A stretch of DNA of 64,000 nt from Mactromeris polynyma (Eukaryota > Mollusca > Bivalvia > Venerida > Mactridae). Shown here piece after piece: positions 37,436 through 47,956 of the stretch. A program made the translations under genes and the position numbers. The notes under the pieces are model-generated. The model worked only from the letters and a program-made list of their open reading frames with translations. It had not been told where the DNA came from and made no database searches. Location: assembly GCA_032209605.1 (NCBI GenBank), contig JASFXZ010000011.1:19258770-19322769 (forward strand), written 5' to 3'. Every line of letters begins with the position of its first letter. Position 1 is the first letter of the stretch.

Positions 37436-39064
37436 AGTAGCAACTTATTCTCTCTTTTACTTAGTTATATCTCTCATCAGCCGTCTTGTATTACAGAGTG
37501 AAATACAAAAATTGCGTCGACTTAAGTTGCAGGCATTTAGGCTGTCTGTATAAGCAACAATGTCGTCACAAAGCATGTTGTTTCCCAACACTGATGGTGG
37601 AGTCTAGAGCCACTTTACGATCAGATGATTGTTTGTTCATTTGGCATTTCGGAATTTCTAATCCACTTTGTCAATCCTGAATAAGTGTACAGACTCAGAC
37701 CTTCCGAATTTACCAGACAGTACCGCCGGAATATTCCGTTGCCGCGCGGGTACATCAATTCACGCTTAGGCGAGTTGTTGCATTGTATTGTATCATACAA
37801 ATAAGTTAATAAAGTAACCTATCGACCTATCTTACCTATGACTTGTAATGCGAGATACGTTGGTTTTGACAACTTTGGAAGGAACCTAAAACAGATTTCA
37901 GATTAAAAAAATATGCATGTTTCCTGAAGATATGATTTGGCGCACACCAAAATATTTTATTAACTCCATCTGTATTTCAAATCGAAACGGGTGGCATCTA
38001 TGTATTTAATTTGCTCCGTATCGATAATTTCTTTAACTCTGAAACTGATGTAATATTTACAAAACTTAGTTTTCTCCCTTGATATTATGGTTTGTATTAT
38101 AAACAAATGAATAGTCATAAGCATACTCGATATTCCGTACACATACTCCATTTCGCCACATAAGGGAAAATACACACCACTGGCCGTCAGCTAAACTAGC
38201 GATAGCAGGTAGGCAAACTGCCAATGGCTAGTACAACTTCAATCTTGACATTAAATTACCCAAATTGTCTCAAAATATTTCCAAGTAAAATTGAATAATT
38301 TGTCAAAATAATTATCGAATCTGGCCGCCGGCTTTTGAAAATTCAGGTTACTAGTAATAACGGCAGTATAAGAAGTGAACATATGTCATACAATATAACG
38401 GTAATCGAACGTTCGAGTCATGATATATATATATGTGTGTGTGTGTATTACGTTTAAATGTACAAATTAGATTGTTTATTACTTATAGTTGATGCCTCTC
38501 ATAATTCGTAAAGAATGACATTTCCTTATATACTGTGTTTAAGTTGTAAATAGATGTATATATATGTGGATGGGACAGACATAAGCTATAAATCTATACT
38601 CTCTTTTAGTGCAATTACTTTATCAATTCTTACTGAGCTTGTGAATGCACCATATGCATGACGCAATGTCACCAACGCATTAACATCGATTTTATGAGAT
38701 TCCAGTCATAATACGCCATATAATCGATTCTGAGGTATTGTCAATGTTTTCCAATACTTTACATCCTAGAAAAATAATACTAATGTTCAATATTTGAACA
38801 TCCAAGTATGCACCAGAGCGCATCACGGATCAATATCGGATTACTTGTACATTGTATGAATAATATGAATCGCTGCTTCTTATGATCCGCCGTAGTTTTC
38901 TTTGCGTGACATAAGTTACGTACACCACATGTTGAGTAACCGGCTTTAACATACATTACATTTTGCTTTAGAGTACAGTGTTTTTGAAACATTATTAGTA
39001 AAGTTCGGCTCTCCGCTATAATGCTCTGGTACAATGCTTCTCTGACAATAGACAGAATGATTTG

Positions 39065-39225
39065 CTACAGGGAACGCCAAACATACCTTCAGGAAATCAA
39101 CAGTTCATAAACATCGGGCATAAATATGAGGAGATGCAAAGGCAAATACGCAAGGGAACAGGGCCGCAAGGAATGGCTTGATCGACCATACAGGACAACT
39201 CAGAATAATTAATGAGGACAAACAA
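39065..39225 (+). repeat. Dispersed repeat family A, copy 3
   Basis: It contains CAGGGAACGCCAAACATACC, 'catcgggcataaatatgagg', 'cgcaagggaacagggccgca', 'aggaatggcttgat' and 'ataattaatgaggacaaa', collinear with copy 2. A run of G follows at about 39229-39240. Confidence 0.75.
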
Positions 39226-39395
39226 AGGGGGGGGGGGGGAGGTTAAAGGATTGGTAATCTGATTAGACTGTTATATGTATCTACAAATTAATCACACCTT
39301 CTGAAACGTTTTGAAAAGATCTTATGCTCCAGCCTATAAAAACTGTTACTAAAATGGCGATTTATTTGCAAAGATTCTCTTCACACTTCATATAA

Positions 39396-40082
39396 CCCCC
39401 TTTTACACAGAGGTGGCGACCGTTGAGAGACCGCTGAACGATGAAAAATGGCCAGATATCTCAAAGATCTTTCAATGAGCGCCAAGAAATCGCCATGGTC
39501 TCTCAATGATCTTCCAGTGATCTCCTCAAAGTTTTGACTCGGTCCCAAACAATCTCTCAATGGTCGCCGAGGGAAGCAATCTCTCAACGGTCTCTCAAGA
39601 AGCGCCCAAGGAGTGCTCAACGGTTCCATCGATCTCCCAATGATCTCAGGGATCTTTCATTGGACGCAATTTCGTTAGTCGCCCAAGGAACTCTCGACGA
39701 TCCTTCAGCAATCTCTTCCGGTCTCTTATTGATCTCTCTTGGTCGCACCTGATCTTTCAGCGATCTCCGTAGATCTCCCCGTGATCTCTCATTGTCGCAA
39801 AACAAGCGCTCAGCAAACTCCCAGTGGTCGCTATAGGAGGCTTAGTATCCATTGATCTCTCAAGGGTCTTTCAATGAGCGCTCCAAGGGCGCTCCAAGAT
39901 CTCTATAGATCACCATAAAAGTTGGCCAAAAATTACATTTTGATCGCACAACGAGCGCACAAGGATCTCCCAAGCACTTACACAGAAACGACTTTTTCGG
40001 GGCTTTGAGAGATCGACGAGAGATCGGGCCAATTTTTGATCGCTCAATGGTCGCCCAACGATCTCCGTGTGTGTAAAGGGGG
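39396..40082. mobile_element. TIR-ended element filled with GATCTCTCA-type repeats
   Basis: The left end CCCCCTTTTACACAG (39396-39410) is mirrored by the right end (reverse complement CCCCCTTTACACACAC at 40082). Between them dozens of diverged words such as GATCTCTCAATGGTCGC and GAGCGCTC recur on both strands. There is no coding frame of note. The target duplication is not clear and the superfamily is unassigned. Confidence 0.6.
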
Positions 40083-40109
40083 AATTAATGTGCAATGCAA
40101 GATAAAGGT

Positions 40110-40290
40110 GAAACAGGGAATGACATACGCACACAACAATGCCTCACCATACATATCACGGGGAAACATCAATCTACGAAACATTAGGAGTTGAGGAGCT
40201 GTAAGGGCAAATATCCATGGCAATGGTGACGTCAGGAATAGTCTGGCTATCAAACACAACCATTCAACATTTAAGGGGACAACAATCTTA
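40110..40290 (+). repeat. Dispersed repeat family A, copy 4
   Basis: It contains CAGGGAATGACATACGCACA, 'aatgcctcaccatacatatc', CGGGGAAACATCAATC, 'gaaacattaggagttgagga' and 'gggcaaatat', collinear with the other copies. It starts 28 bases after the element ending at 40082. Confidence 0.65.
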
Positions 40291-41186
40291 TTTTTCAAGG
40301 ACATGATTGCCACACTTTAGAAAATTTAGAAATAGGTAAGCGATGCCATCAAATCCAAGCTCCATCGCTTAAGTTCTACAGTTTGTCGTTTTAAATAGAT
40401 ACAGTAAAGTCCGTACATAACTAAGGTCCACTCACAATCAAATCGGTACTCACTAACTAAATACTAAGTGTTATTGTCATGTAATTTGTCACGTACCAGA
40501 TAATATTCCCAATGGGAAACAGAAATCGAGGATTTAGAAATAACGAAGCATGCTCAATCGACGACATCACAATAAACACTATACACTTATTTCCCAGTGG
40601 GCTTTAGTTACGTATTCTCTCTCTTTTCCCTACTTATTAATTACATGGGTCGTACTTCCAATGAAAACGGCAAATTTAGTGATGATATAGGGAACTTAAA
40701 CAATGTGCTACCTCATTTGGCATATGTAAAAACATGAATAAAGAATTAGAACACGAACACGAAATGCAACATACAAAGGGGACAGCCTCCTTAAAGCCCA
40801 AGGAGACATGAAAACATATCCAATGTATAGTTTATTTATATTTGCTTGAAAACGGTTGTAAACAAACTTTTGCAAACGACTGACCATTAGACATCGTGTA
40901 CACAATAACGGTATTCTCCACTAACTAACGAAGTACACTTTGGTGGTGGACAGGTATTGTGTAGGTGTTGAGACAATGCAATCGAAGAGTTGTTGTCACT
41001 GGTACTTCACAGGTCTGTTTTATGTATGTAGTATGTTCACATACAGAAACATCTTGTATATTCAAGTTCATAACACATAGCTTGTAAGGTATTATTATTT
41101 ACAAGAGCATATTTTACTATGCAACAGAAAAGCAAACATGTTCAAAATTGAGATTTCTTTCATTTAAATTCAAAAATCAGACTTAC

Positions 41187-43022
41187 GTTTTCCGAATACA
41201 ATTGATTTCTTTCTTTGAAGAAGGTCTCGATCGTAAGATTTTGATCTTTGTATTGCTGACTCCTTCACTGGTGTAAGTTTGTTCTTTCTCGGTTGTTGCA
41301 TTAAAAGTGCTTCAGAAGTAGTCGAGTTAACTGATACATTAGATCCAGTTGGTGACACCAAGGTATATTCTGTTCTCACTGAAGCACCTTTCGGTTGTTG
41401 CCCATACCCTCCAGACGCATGTGTGCTTTTAGTGTCATAAGCCGTTTGATCAATGCTCTTTTCTGACATTTTCATTTCTCTAGCAGTGTGTATAACTGCA
41501 TGAGGCATTCTCGATTCTCGTATAGCTTCAGATCTTGGTAATTCTGTTTTTGTTGCTTTCGAATCTTCATAGTCATAAATTGGTGGTGGAGAGATGTCAT
41601 ATTTTGCCTCATTTATTAGTGGGGCGTCAGGAAATTCCGGCGTGTATTCGTCGTCGTCCCAATCATGGTTATAACTAGGATCTTCCATTTCCTTTGCTAC
41701 CGGTAGTGTAGGTGTGTACTCATTGTCATCCGACACATTTGTTTTAAACCTGCCATTACTTGACTGGTTTTGTTTTGGCGGTCCGAATGCATCATCGATG
41801 TATATTGGCACAGGTTGGATTGGTACAACTATTGGTTCACTTGCTTCCTTGACTTCAATGCTAATACCATTATATGTCTTATCAGAATCCCATTCCACGG
41901 GCTCGGTTTCTAAAATAATATGATATAAAAGTGCAGCATAAATTAAAATGAAAGAAAGAATAAAACATGCACAACTGAAGAATAAGTTGCCACGACGTGA
42001 AAAATAATCTAATCTGAGACATAGAATTTTGACAGATGCTTACACTTTTCTGTTTTAAAATACATGCATAAGTATGTATGTTGCCTAATCGTCGTGCAGT
42101 AATGAATTAATGTCATATTAGTAGTGTATCACTGGCAGCAAAATCAATGAGATCAGTTGTGTTTAATTATGCATAGTGGTGCAATATTATTAAAGACTAG
42201 CTAGAGTCAAAAGTCGAGGTATTAGAACTCCAACATTTGATAGTTGATACAGTTGAAGCACATATTTATAACGAATTTCCCCAGCGCATAAAATGCATAT
42301 CGAACGACCCTATTCGCATGCATGTCTGAAACACTGACAAGATATTCGTATACCGATTCGCTGGCAAAAGGAATTGTTAAAGCGCTACCCTGAATCGATA
42401 CTATAAACTGTCAGAAGTTGACACAGAATATACTTAAAGCCATTAAAAACGCAACCGAAAAGTTTCTGCTTCAAAACATGACAAAGAGAAGAAATAATTA
42501 TGTACTAATTCACTAACATAATTTCCTATACGTATTCAATCATTAAATATTAATTATTGGTCCATAATTTTAATACTTTTTGAACAATATTTTAAACATT
42601 AGTAACAGTTGGTAGCTTTTAACATCATGTACAAACTGAGACAGTGGCGTTTTAATGGTGTTAAGTATTCATGACGTTGCTTGTGTGTTGACAAACTGTG
42701 TCATTGAATAGTAACTATCTGACATTATGAACTGAACTGATACCGAGTCTAATTATGTTGATCTAAAACATACAAATTTGACCTCGTACTACATTGGACC
42801 AAACCGTATTCAAAGCTAATACATGTATACGCCTGTTTAAGTATGGTTCATTCTAAAAAGTCTTGAAGTAATGGACTCACCAGTCTCAATCCCTCCCCGC
42901 TCTTTATCACTGTCTGGTTTCCATGAGTGAACATGAGAGTTTTTCAGTCTTAACAAATGTAATGGAATCTTTTCGTTTACATCTTCTAATCGCCTCCCGT
43001 TGTTTTCCACATTTGACAACAT
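41187..43022 (-). CDS. Two leader exons: possible long N-terminus of stomatin
   Basis: Exon 1 is 43022-42881 (ATG start with an upstream in-frame stop, donor CTG|GTGAGT). Exon 2 is 41909-41187 (acceptor TAG, donor AAAC|GTAAGT). They join in phase 1 to encode 288 residues beginning MLSNVENNGRRLEDVNEK. The protein is acidic and proline-rich, with repeated motifs DDNEYTPTLP (108-117) and DDDEYTPEFP (132-141), a PPIY motif (156-159, WW-domain ligand type) and a basic Ser-rich end (SKSYDRDLLQRKKS). Exon 2 leaves in phase 1, exactly what stomatin exon 2 at 27002 accepts. The spliced product would be 552 aa. MEC-2 and podocin likewise carry long N-termini before the stomatin core. Alternatively the frame reads through the donor to TGA at 41170, giving a separate 293-aa protein. 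Confidence 0.6.
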
Positions 43023-43195
43023 TAGTAGTTTTTACCGGGCGTCGTTTTCTTGATGTACATTGTCACAATCTTTAGTCACTGCGATCTAGTATTCATTTGT
43101 TGAATTTAAGAAAACAAGTATTCCAAGTACTATTCCAACATAATATTGACATGTTGCTTTCTCTTAAATACTTCCCACATTTGAAAATGTTTGCA

Positions 43196-43364
43196 TTAAG
43201 TTATCAACATTTTGTATGTTACTGAATTCATCCCTTCTATCACCTTATCATTCCATTGAAATTTAACAGCTTGCTGGATCAAATCAACAGCCTTAATTGA
43301 ATGGAAACTGGATTCTGCATTGAATATAGAAATGTTCACATATCCGTACTCGACGAGGTCTATT
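43196..43364 (-). CDS. Possible terminal exon of an unidentified gene
   Basis: A good acceptor (minus strand CCTTTTCAG|AATAGACC) opens into a frame with IDLVEYGYVNISIFNAESS, FHSIKAVDLIQQAVKFQW and NDKVIEGMNSVTYKMLIT, ending at TAA 43196-43198. It lies only 174 bases upstream of the ATG at 43022. An internal AAG|GTGATA could be a donor. I recognise no family and found no partner exon. It could be a last exon, a decayed fragment or chance. Confidence 0.3.
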
Positions 43365-43426
43365 CTGAAAAGGATTATAAATACGTTAAGCTTACAAGTG
43401 CATCGACGACATATAAATAAACACAT

Positions 43427-44141
43427 ATAATTTTCTACGTAATCAGTATGTCAACGGATATAGAACTATCGACTTTATTGTATCTTTTGAAATGTGAATA
43501 AATACAACGTATTGCTGTTCAATAACATCAACCTTTCTGAGAATGAACAAATATTAGCATTTCCCTCAATACAAAGGTAACACGCTATATTCCTAATATA
43601 TTCATTTACCTAACATCACCAGCCTATATCGTGGGTTTTGTTTCATTCATAATCAATATAAATTCCTCAGTGATCTTAGCGCACCTTATAGGTAAATACA
43701 GTAACTGACTATAGTACAATAAAATTGTTATAATAATAGTAAAATAGCAGACGTATAAGGAAACTAGCTCTTAGCAGAAGAAGCGCAAAGATTGACTTAC
43801 TTTTTTTCTTAACGTTTTTTTATACATTTACAATCCAATTTAATATCGAACTAAAACTCAGTTACATTTCAATGCATGTGTGCATGAATATTGAATACTT
43901 TCCAATATTAAATACAAATCGGTCCCATTGAAAATTACGTCTTACCAGAGTTATCTTCCATAATGTATACAGTGAAATGAATTGATTGAAAGTAATCATT
44001 GCCGTGGAAGTGTGTTGATCACAAACGTGTATCTTATCAATAGAAGGAATATAATTATATATCTATATATACCATGAAATTGAGTTTTTTTTAAATGGTG
44101 CATATCTTTTGATCGTAGCTTTGTCGGTCAATTTGTAAATA
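43427..44141. other. Intergenic stretch with no visible feature
   Basis: AT-rich sequence between the exon-like piece at 43196-43364 and the Tc1-like element. I see no supported exon, RNA gene or repeat family. Confidence 0.4.
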
Positions 44142-44612
44142 TACTGACACCAAAAAGAAACTGTGCACTGACTTAGAAATAAAGTTTGTAACCATTTAGA
44201 TAAAAGGGGTGAAAATTAAAGTTGCATGACGTCATCAACAATATCAATGATCTGACTCCTGCCTTAATTCACGAGAGAAATGCCATTCCCGCCGACGTGG
44301 TAAGACGTTACGTCAGGTCAATGCGGTCACGAATACTTGCGTTGATTCGTATGAGAGGAGGACAACACAGATATCAGAGGGCAAACATACATTTAGAATA
44401 AAAAGAAAAGTGTGCAACTTTTACTTTTCACCCCTACGTCATTCAAGCGTTATCATTATACCGAGAATGACCTAAATTTAATTTAAGATTAATGCATCAT
44501 GTAGCCAATAAAATCTGTCACATTTTGCTACCAAATTTGCCTATATGTTTTATCTAAATGGTTACAAACTTTATTTCTAAGTCAGTGCACAGTTTCTTTT
44601 TGGTGTGAGTAT
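44142..44612. mobile_element. Tc1-like non-autonomous element with 59-bp perfect TIRs
   Basis: The inverted arms 44147-44205 and 44548-44606 are perfect over 59 bases (inner word GACTTAGAAATAAAGTTTGT). They continue outward with one mismatch to TACTGACACC / TACTCACACC, next to TA on both sides. The element is about 470 bp. The middle carries the tail end of a Tc1-type transposase frame (44228-44401). It cannot encode a transposase, so movement would need an enzyme in trans. Confidence 0.85.
44228..44401 (+). pseudogene. C-terminal fragment of a Tc1-like transposase
   Basis: One frame reads INDLTPALIHERNAIPADVV, then RRYVRSMRSRILALIRMRGG and QHRYQRANIHLE, and stops at TAA 44399-44401. The pattern 'IPADVVRRYVRSMRSR...RGGQHRY' matches the C-terminus typical of Tc1/IS630-type transposases (..IP..T.R.LI.SM.RR....I.ARGGHT.Y). 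The upstream catalytic part is absent. Confidence 0.75.
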
Positions 44613-45641
44613 ATATTGTAAGATGTATATATGTACATTAATAAGCATTCAATTTATCGTAATTTGTAAAATATAAAAAATGAGGTCACGGTTTAAACAC
44701 ACTGAATCATTTCATAATTTGAATAAATTGAGTAGAAATACTTTGGTATAACAAGTATACCGTGAACATAATGTTTATGGTTCATAGAAATTAAACATTC
44801 AGAAGTTTTAGTCAATCACATCTATATGTATTGCATTCAACATTTACTGACACATACTGCATAATGCTTGCGGTGTCATGAATAAGCAACGTTTTGTAAG
44901 CCGATACTTTTTAATGATGCGTATTTAAATACACGAACCTTTTCTTAGGTCGTTTTACCGTTTAATGATCCTGCTTCGCTGCTTCATCATCCGCACTAAT
45001 CTCATAATAGATCCTCGTCATGCGTGGATATTTTTATAAGTTTACTAACATGATAAACGGATATTCTTTTTTCGCCAAAAAAATTGTCCCTCTGGTAAAT
45101 AAAAAAGTTATTTGGTCTTATGAACAAAGCTGGAACTTACGTTCGTGAATGTGATAGTCTATACGCCAAAACTGTATCTAAACATGTTTAAAGTCAAATG
45201 ATAGTTCGCATGTTATCAGAATCAAGTATAACATTATTACATTCGCTTCTAATATGGTGTCTGTATTATTTTGTTCAATGCATACAATTTCTCTAATGAT
45301 CTGATTGAAATATGAGTGCACTGTGTTTACCGGAATGCATAAAAACAAAACCAATCAAAAATAATACATAAATCCACTATATATATTATACTAAATATCG
45401 ATGGGCTCCTTTGTTTTTGTACAATTTTTACGAAGCGTTTGTAGGCGGCGGTTTCTTCACCGTTGGTGGTTTCACTAAATCTAGTACCACTGTAAACAGC
45501 ACGCAAGGCGGATGTCGTTCTATTCATTTTTATTCCACACAAGTCCAAAATAATAACAATAATTATTAAATAACTATTAATTATTAGCCCTTAAAAACAG
45601 CATTTGCCTCGTCCAATAATACAAAGGCCTCCTCTATAACA

Positions 45642-45700
45642 GGGCCAATATCAATATCACTTTTCGGCCCGGGGCCGCTAACTGATATTGATATTGGCCC
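45642..45700. repeat. 18-bp perfect palindrome arms (GGGCCAATATCAATATCA)
   Basis: GGGCCAATATCAATATCA (45642-45659) is mirrored by TGATATTGATATTGGCCC (45683-45700) around a GC-rich spacer containing GGCCCGGGGCC. It shares the CAGGGCCAAT word with the larger palindrome 230 bp downstream. Confidence 0.9.
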
Positions 45701-45931
45701 GCATTTTAAAAAATTTGATTGGCTAATTAAACAGGGCCAAAAAATGATATAGATTCGCAGCTGGAAATTCGGAAACGGCAGCCATTTTATTTTAAAGTCA
45801 GTATTTAAACGTTCGTCGACAGTTTTTAGCACGGAACTAATTCATAGTTTTAGCGTATACAGAAAAAAAACACGATTTTGAATCCATTATTTATAAGTAC
45901 ATGAAGTTATTTAATAAAATTGTCAATAAAT

Positions 45932-46052
45932 AAGTGATTTGACATTGGCCCTGTTATTTGTCCTCGGGACAGTCGTATTGGCCCTCGGCCTTCGGCCTCG
46001 TGCCAATACGACTGCCCTCGGACAAATAACAGGGCCAATGTCAAATCACTTG
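45932..46052. repeat. Large palindrome with arms of about 50 bp (GGCCCTGTTATTTGTCC)
   Basis: The left arm 45932-45983 (AAGTGATTTGACATTGGCCC, TGTTATTTGTCCTCGG, CAGTCGTATTGGCC) is mirrored by 46001-46052 with a few mismatches near the tip. The core CTCGGCCTTCGGCC is itself hairpin-prone. With 45642-45700 it probably forms the two ends of one foldback-type element. The superfamily is unknown. Confidence 0.85.
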
Positions 46053-47357
46053 TTTATTAACATATAGTACAATAACAGTTCACAGTGCACATATGTTTTT
46101 ATGCACAAAGTTGCCAATAGTTTCGTATAACTCAAAGTAAGTATTTCACAAAGTAAACTTTCACAAAGTATGTTTCACAAAGTAAATTATTCTAAGTTTC
46201 TTTTTTTATATTATATTTCTATATCCTTTTTTAAAAGTTACATCTATTTATATAGACCTAAAACAAAGATTATACGGAAGCCAGACATTAAGGGCTTTGA
46301 TGATAAATAAACATATCAAAGTATCAATTAAAATTGTTCGCACCTAATCACAATTATGCAAACATGGCTTTGCACCTCCATACGGATGAAAGGAAGTTGA
46401 GACATGAGAATTATGCCAGATAAATTATGGTTTAAATAGTTTTAAATGAAAATAAATGTAGGTTTCTTAATATCAAAAGAATTGCGCTAAATGACAAAAA
46501 TGTTAACACCATTATAATCAACTGGTTTATGAAGTTATAATAACTTAAACAAACATGTCAAAATATAGAGTCTGGTTTTGTCTAACAAAATCATGATGTC
46601 ATTTCATTTTAAATCAATAATAAGAATATCTTACAAACATTTGTTATGCAATTTTATCATATTTTACGGCATAATACAATCACTGAACACTATAGGTTGA
46701 TTCAGCTATATTCAATTACTGCGATTGACTAAATCTGCAATCCAGGTCTCTTCTGCACACCATAGTACACTCATTAAGCGGTGAGATACTTAATAGATCA
46801 ATGTCAATCTAAATTGACTGTCTGGTTGCAAAACAGCCCGGAAATTCGGATTTTAGCCAATCTATAAGCGCGGGAATCTGCTTTTGCTGATGCTGCTGAT
46901 ATCTATTTTTAGAACAAGTTTAATTGGTTGGAATCAAAATAATAAATACCGTATTGCATCGAATTTTCACGAAATGCCAAGGAAAGGAGATTTTGTACCA
47001 GTTAAAGATTGTGAAGGTAATACAGTTGTTTATATAATTTGCGTTTATCGTGAAAATACTTGTAGATGCGCTCATTTTTAGTGGGTATGTTTTTATACTA
47101 TTGGCATAAATGCATGCACTTTCGGTTAGAATATTTCGGATAATTCTAAGTATGTCGTCAACGTGAAATATGTGTCAGTAAAATGTATGACATTGCATCA
47201 TGGTGTCATAGTGTAAAAGCAATACCTTACTCTATCTGGACATTAATTAATACACTATTTCATCCCAAACTGAGAGGAGACAGATAATTAGTTTTTATGG
47301 TACATGTGTTACCACGGTAATATAAACTATATATATATGTCCGTGATATTACTGTTA
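46053..47357. other. Intergenic stretch with short CACAAAGTA repeats
   Basis: Four close copies of (TT)TCACAAAGTA lie at about 46126-46186. Otherwise the sequence is AT-rich, with no supported exon or repeat family. Confidence 0.5.
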
Positions 47358-47536
47358 CAGTGAAACCTCAATAATAAGACCACCACTGGGACGCTTAAAC
47401 AATCTGGTCTTCTGTTTAGGTGGTCCTAATATTGAGGTTGAATAATATCCAAAATTGTACAAATGGACTTGAAAATTGCGCTCTTAATTTTGAGGTGGTC
47501 CTATTACTGAGGTGGCCTTTAAGTGAGGTTTTACAG
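47358..47536. mobile_element. TA-flanked palindromic MITE, copy 2 of 3
   Basis: The left end CAGTGAAACCTCAATAATAA and the right end (reverse complement CTGTAAAACCTCACTTAAAG) are flanked by TA. The interior GACTTGAAAATTGCGCTCTT and 'tgaggtggtcct' repeat in both orientations, making the element largely self-complementary. It is collinear with the copies at 11090 and 57525. Confidence 0.85.
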
Positions 47537-47650
47537 TATTTGAAATGGAATTGTTTTATCTAATTTATTTATTGAACCAAAACGCTGGTTTTCTATAAGT
47601 ATCTAATGCTAGTAAGCAGACTTTATAAAACACATATTACTATACAATAC

Positions 47651-47870
47651 AGCTCACCCAGTTAGATAGGTAGAGTTGTAGACTACCACCAAGAGGTCCA
47701 GGTTCGATTCCTTGGATGGGCAGGTCACGCCCTTTCATGACATTTGACTACCGTCATTTACTTAGTTGTCAGCTGCTTGCGGAAGATTAGTAGTGACTGG
47801 TTCTTTATTAATTCCAGGATGACTGGTTGAGTGTATTACTAAAAAATAGTGTTAAAGTTTAAACTTGATT
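47651..47870 (+). mobile_element. tRNA-headed SINE with conserved core
   Basis: The head has AGATAGGTAGAGTTGTAGAC (A box region) and AGGTTCGATTCCTTGG (B box). The core is GTCAGCTGCTTGCGGAAG, 'gactggttctttattaattc', 'caggatgactggttgagt', and the tail is AGTGTTAAAG. It is the same family as the minus-strand copy at 17515-17785. It ends about 55 bp before the Harbinger transposon. Confidence 0.8.
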
Positions 47871-47926
47871 AAAACAAACACACAAATAAATGAAAACATG
47901 GAAAACATAAATGAGTTCTGAAGCTG

Positions 47927-47956
47927 GGCTGCGTTTCATCAAAAATCCTAGGAGCG
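47927..47956 (+). repeat. Left TIR of the Harbinger element
   Basis: GGCTGCGTTTCATCAAAAAT followed by CCTAGGAGCG. It is identical to the right TIR except at base 3. A second, diverged copy (TGCGTTTCATTA, then TCCTAGGA) lies at 48001-48025. Confidence 0.95.

Noticed and set aside
45327..45832. Minus-strand open frames with GPISISVSGPGPKSDIDIGP and MNRTTSALRAVYSGTRF
   Set aside because: The first is produced by the palindrome at 45642-45700. The second shows no family signature. Neither has support as a gene.
47651..47722. tRNA-like sequence as a real tRNA gene
   Set aside because: A and B boxes are present but the stems do not pair into a full cloverleaf, and a SINE body with a shared core follows.
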